A stretch of 64,000 nt of DNA. Source: Setophaga petechia (lineage: Eukaryota > Chordata > Aves > Passeriformes > Parulidae). Positions 62,288 to 64,000 of this stretch are shown piece after piece. Where the stretch lies: assembly GCA_024362935.1 (NCBI GenBank), contig JANCRA010000003.1:9352001-9416000 (forward strand), read 5' to 3'. A model generated the notes under the pieces. That model did not search any database and had not been told where the DNA came from. It was given only the letters and a program-made list of their open reading frames with translations. Position 1 is the stretch's first letter; each line of letters starts with the position of its first letter. The translations under genes were made by a program, and so were the position numbers.

Positions 62288-63295
62288 TCTGGCACAGCTA
62301 ACTTGCTGGCCTTGGCATGGAAGGCAAAGTGATGAGACAAAGCATAAAAATGCTGTATTTTTAAAGCTGGGGAAGACATGAATGGAGTGCCTCGTGTGTT
62401 GTGATTGAAAGGATTCCTGTGATGGTGCTACATGCTGCTCTGCCATCCCAATTTGCTTTCAGAGGCCCCCAAGTATAATAATGTTTTGTGTTTCCTAAAG
62501 CATGTGAAGGCTAAATACAAGTTTGGTCAATGATTTCATTGTTGATTTCTCCTGGAGTTACAAAGGAAGGCGAAAATATTAGGGACAGGCAGGGTGCATC
62601 TCACTGAATAAAGATATTGTGTCTTTCATAATTCAAGCTGGATGGCTGTAGAAAAAGGAAAGCCCTATGAAAAATGCTTACAAGGCTGGTTGGACAGTAG
62701 AAATCTTTTGTAAAATGTAATTTCGGCATCTTTCCCACTGGAATCCTTCATGCAGGAGGACTGGGCCAGCATTTTGGAAACAAACCCAGCCAACATTAGG
62801 TTTGGACATCTGCTTGTTTTAAGGTTGCTTTCACAATTTTCTCTGTAGCTGAAGATGGGTACTTGATGTCAATGTGAAAGCACTGCCAGAGAAGCAATGA
62901 AGTTATGCCAACTGTTTCTCTCATGAGCACAGCTTCTTAGAAATGACTGTTTGATGCTGGAAAATCATCTTGTTTGCGTTGCTCCCGTGTCTAGAGGGAT
63001 GAGTGCTGCTTGATCTTGTCCTTGTGGAAAGTTATCCTAAATGAACAAAAAATGTTTATTGGATCAATTTAGATTTAAACCAGGGTGATCTCCTGCCTGA
63101 ACACATCTAGACTGAGTGCTGGTACTTAAATGGTGTCAAATGAAGTGACTTGTGAGGAAGGGGTAGTGGTGTCATTTGTCTCTGAAGGTGGCTAAGGGGA
63201 TTAAATTTGAGACAAGCTAGTCGTCAAATTTTCTGAACATTTTCTTCATCCTTGCTTAAATCCCCCAAAGGGGGATTAACACACATCTTATCTGA

Positions 63296-64000
<705 letters not shown>

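Overview
This is vertebrate nuclear DNA, almost certainly from a bird and probably a songbird. The density of coding sequence is very low, introns are long, and all clear coding pieces have GT-AG splice sites. The repeats are CR1 LINE fragments with the typical avian 3' end and short solo LTRs with 6-bp target-site duplications; no primate- or rodent-type SINEs were seen. Nothing in the window looks bacterial.

The window lies inside one plus-strand gene, which I identify as CCDC85C (coiled-coil domain containing 85C, DIPA/CCDC85 family). Three internal coding exons are visible: 31681-31757 (coiled-coil segment), 48643-48747 (Ser-rich linker) and 63305-63400 (linker running into the conserved PEAVVHAMK motif). 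Their phases join exactly: the first enters with two bases of a split codon, and the later two junctions fall between codons. Together they give 92 complete codons without a stop. The large N-terminal exon and the C-terminal exons lie outside the window. By analogy with the mammalian gene these are probably exons 2, 3 and 4.

Layout: 1-31680 is the 3' part of the first intron. It holds an internal CpG-rich, TATA- and CCAAT-containing promoter-like segment (about 3985-4520), a 41-bp minisatellite (about 8606-8965), a full CR1 3' end (25815-26237), an older CR1/L3 fragment (about 22040-22610) and several AT-rich segments that look like conserved non-coding elements. 31758-48642 is an intron with two solo LTRs, one carrying a pentanucleotide expansion, a 62-bp tandem duplication and a possible alternative terminal exon. 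48748-63304 is an intron with a third solo LTR, a 43-bp tandem duplication, a CpG-rich segment with possible unannotated exons on both strands (55230-55712) and another CR1. 63401-64000 is the start of the next intron.

The most interesting signals are: an oppositely oriented pair of related solo LTRs flanking the 105-nt exon, which could pair in the pre-mRNA and favour circularisation or skipping; a CAGCAG tandem acceptor at that same exon; the internal CpG-rich promoter; and the CpG-rich block at 55.2-55.7 kb. No complete second gene, tRNA, rRNA, CRISPR array or intact transposon is supported. Gene identity and family assignments come from recognition by eye; no search was run.
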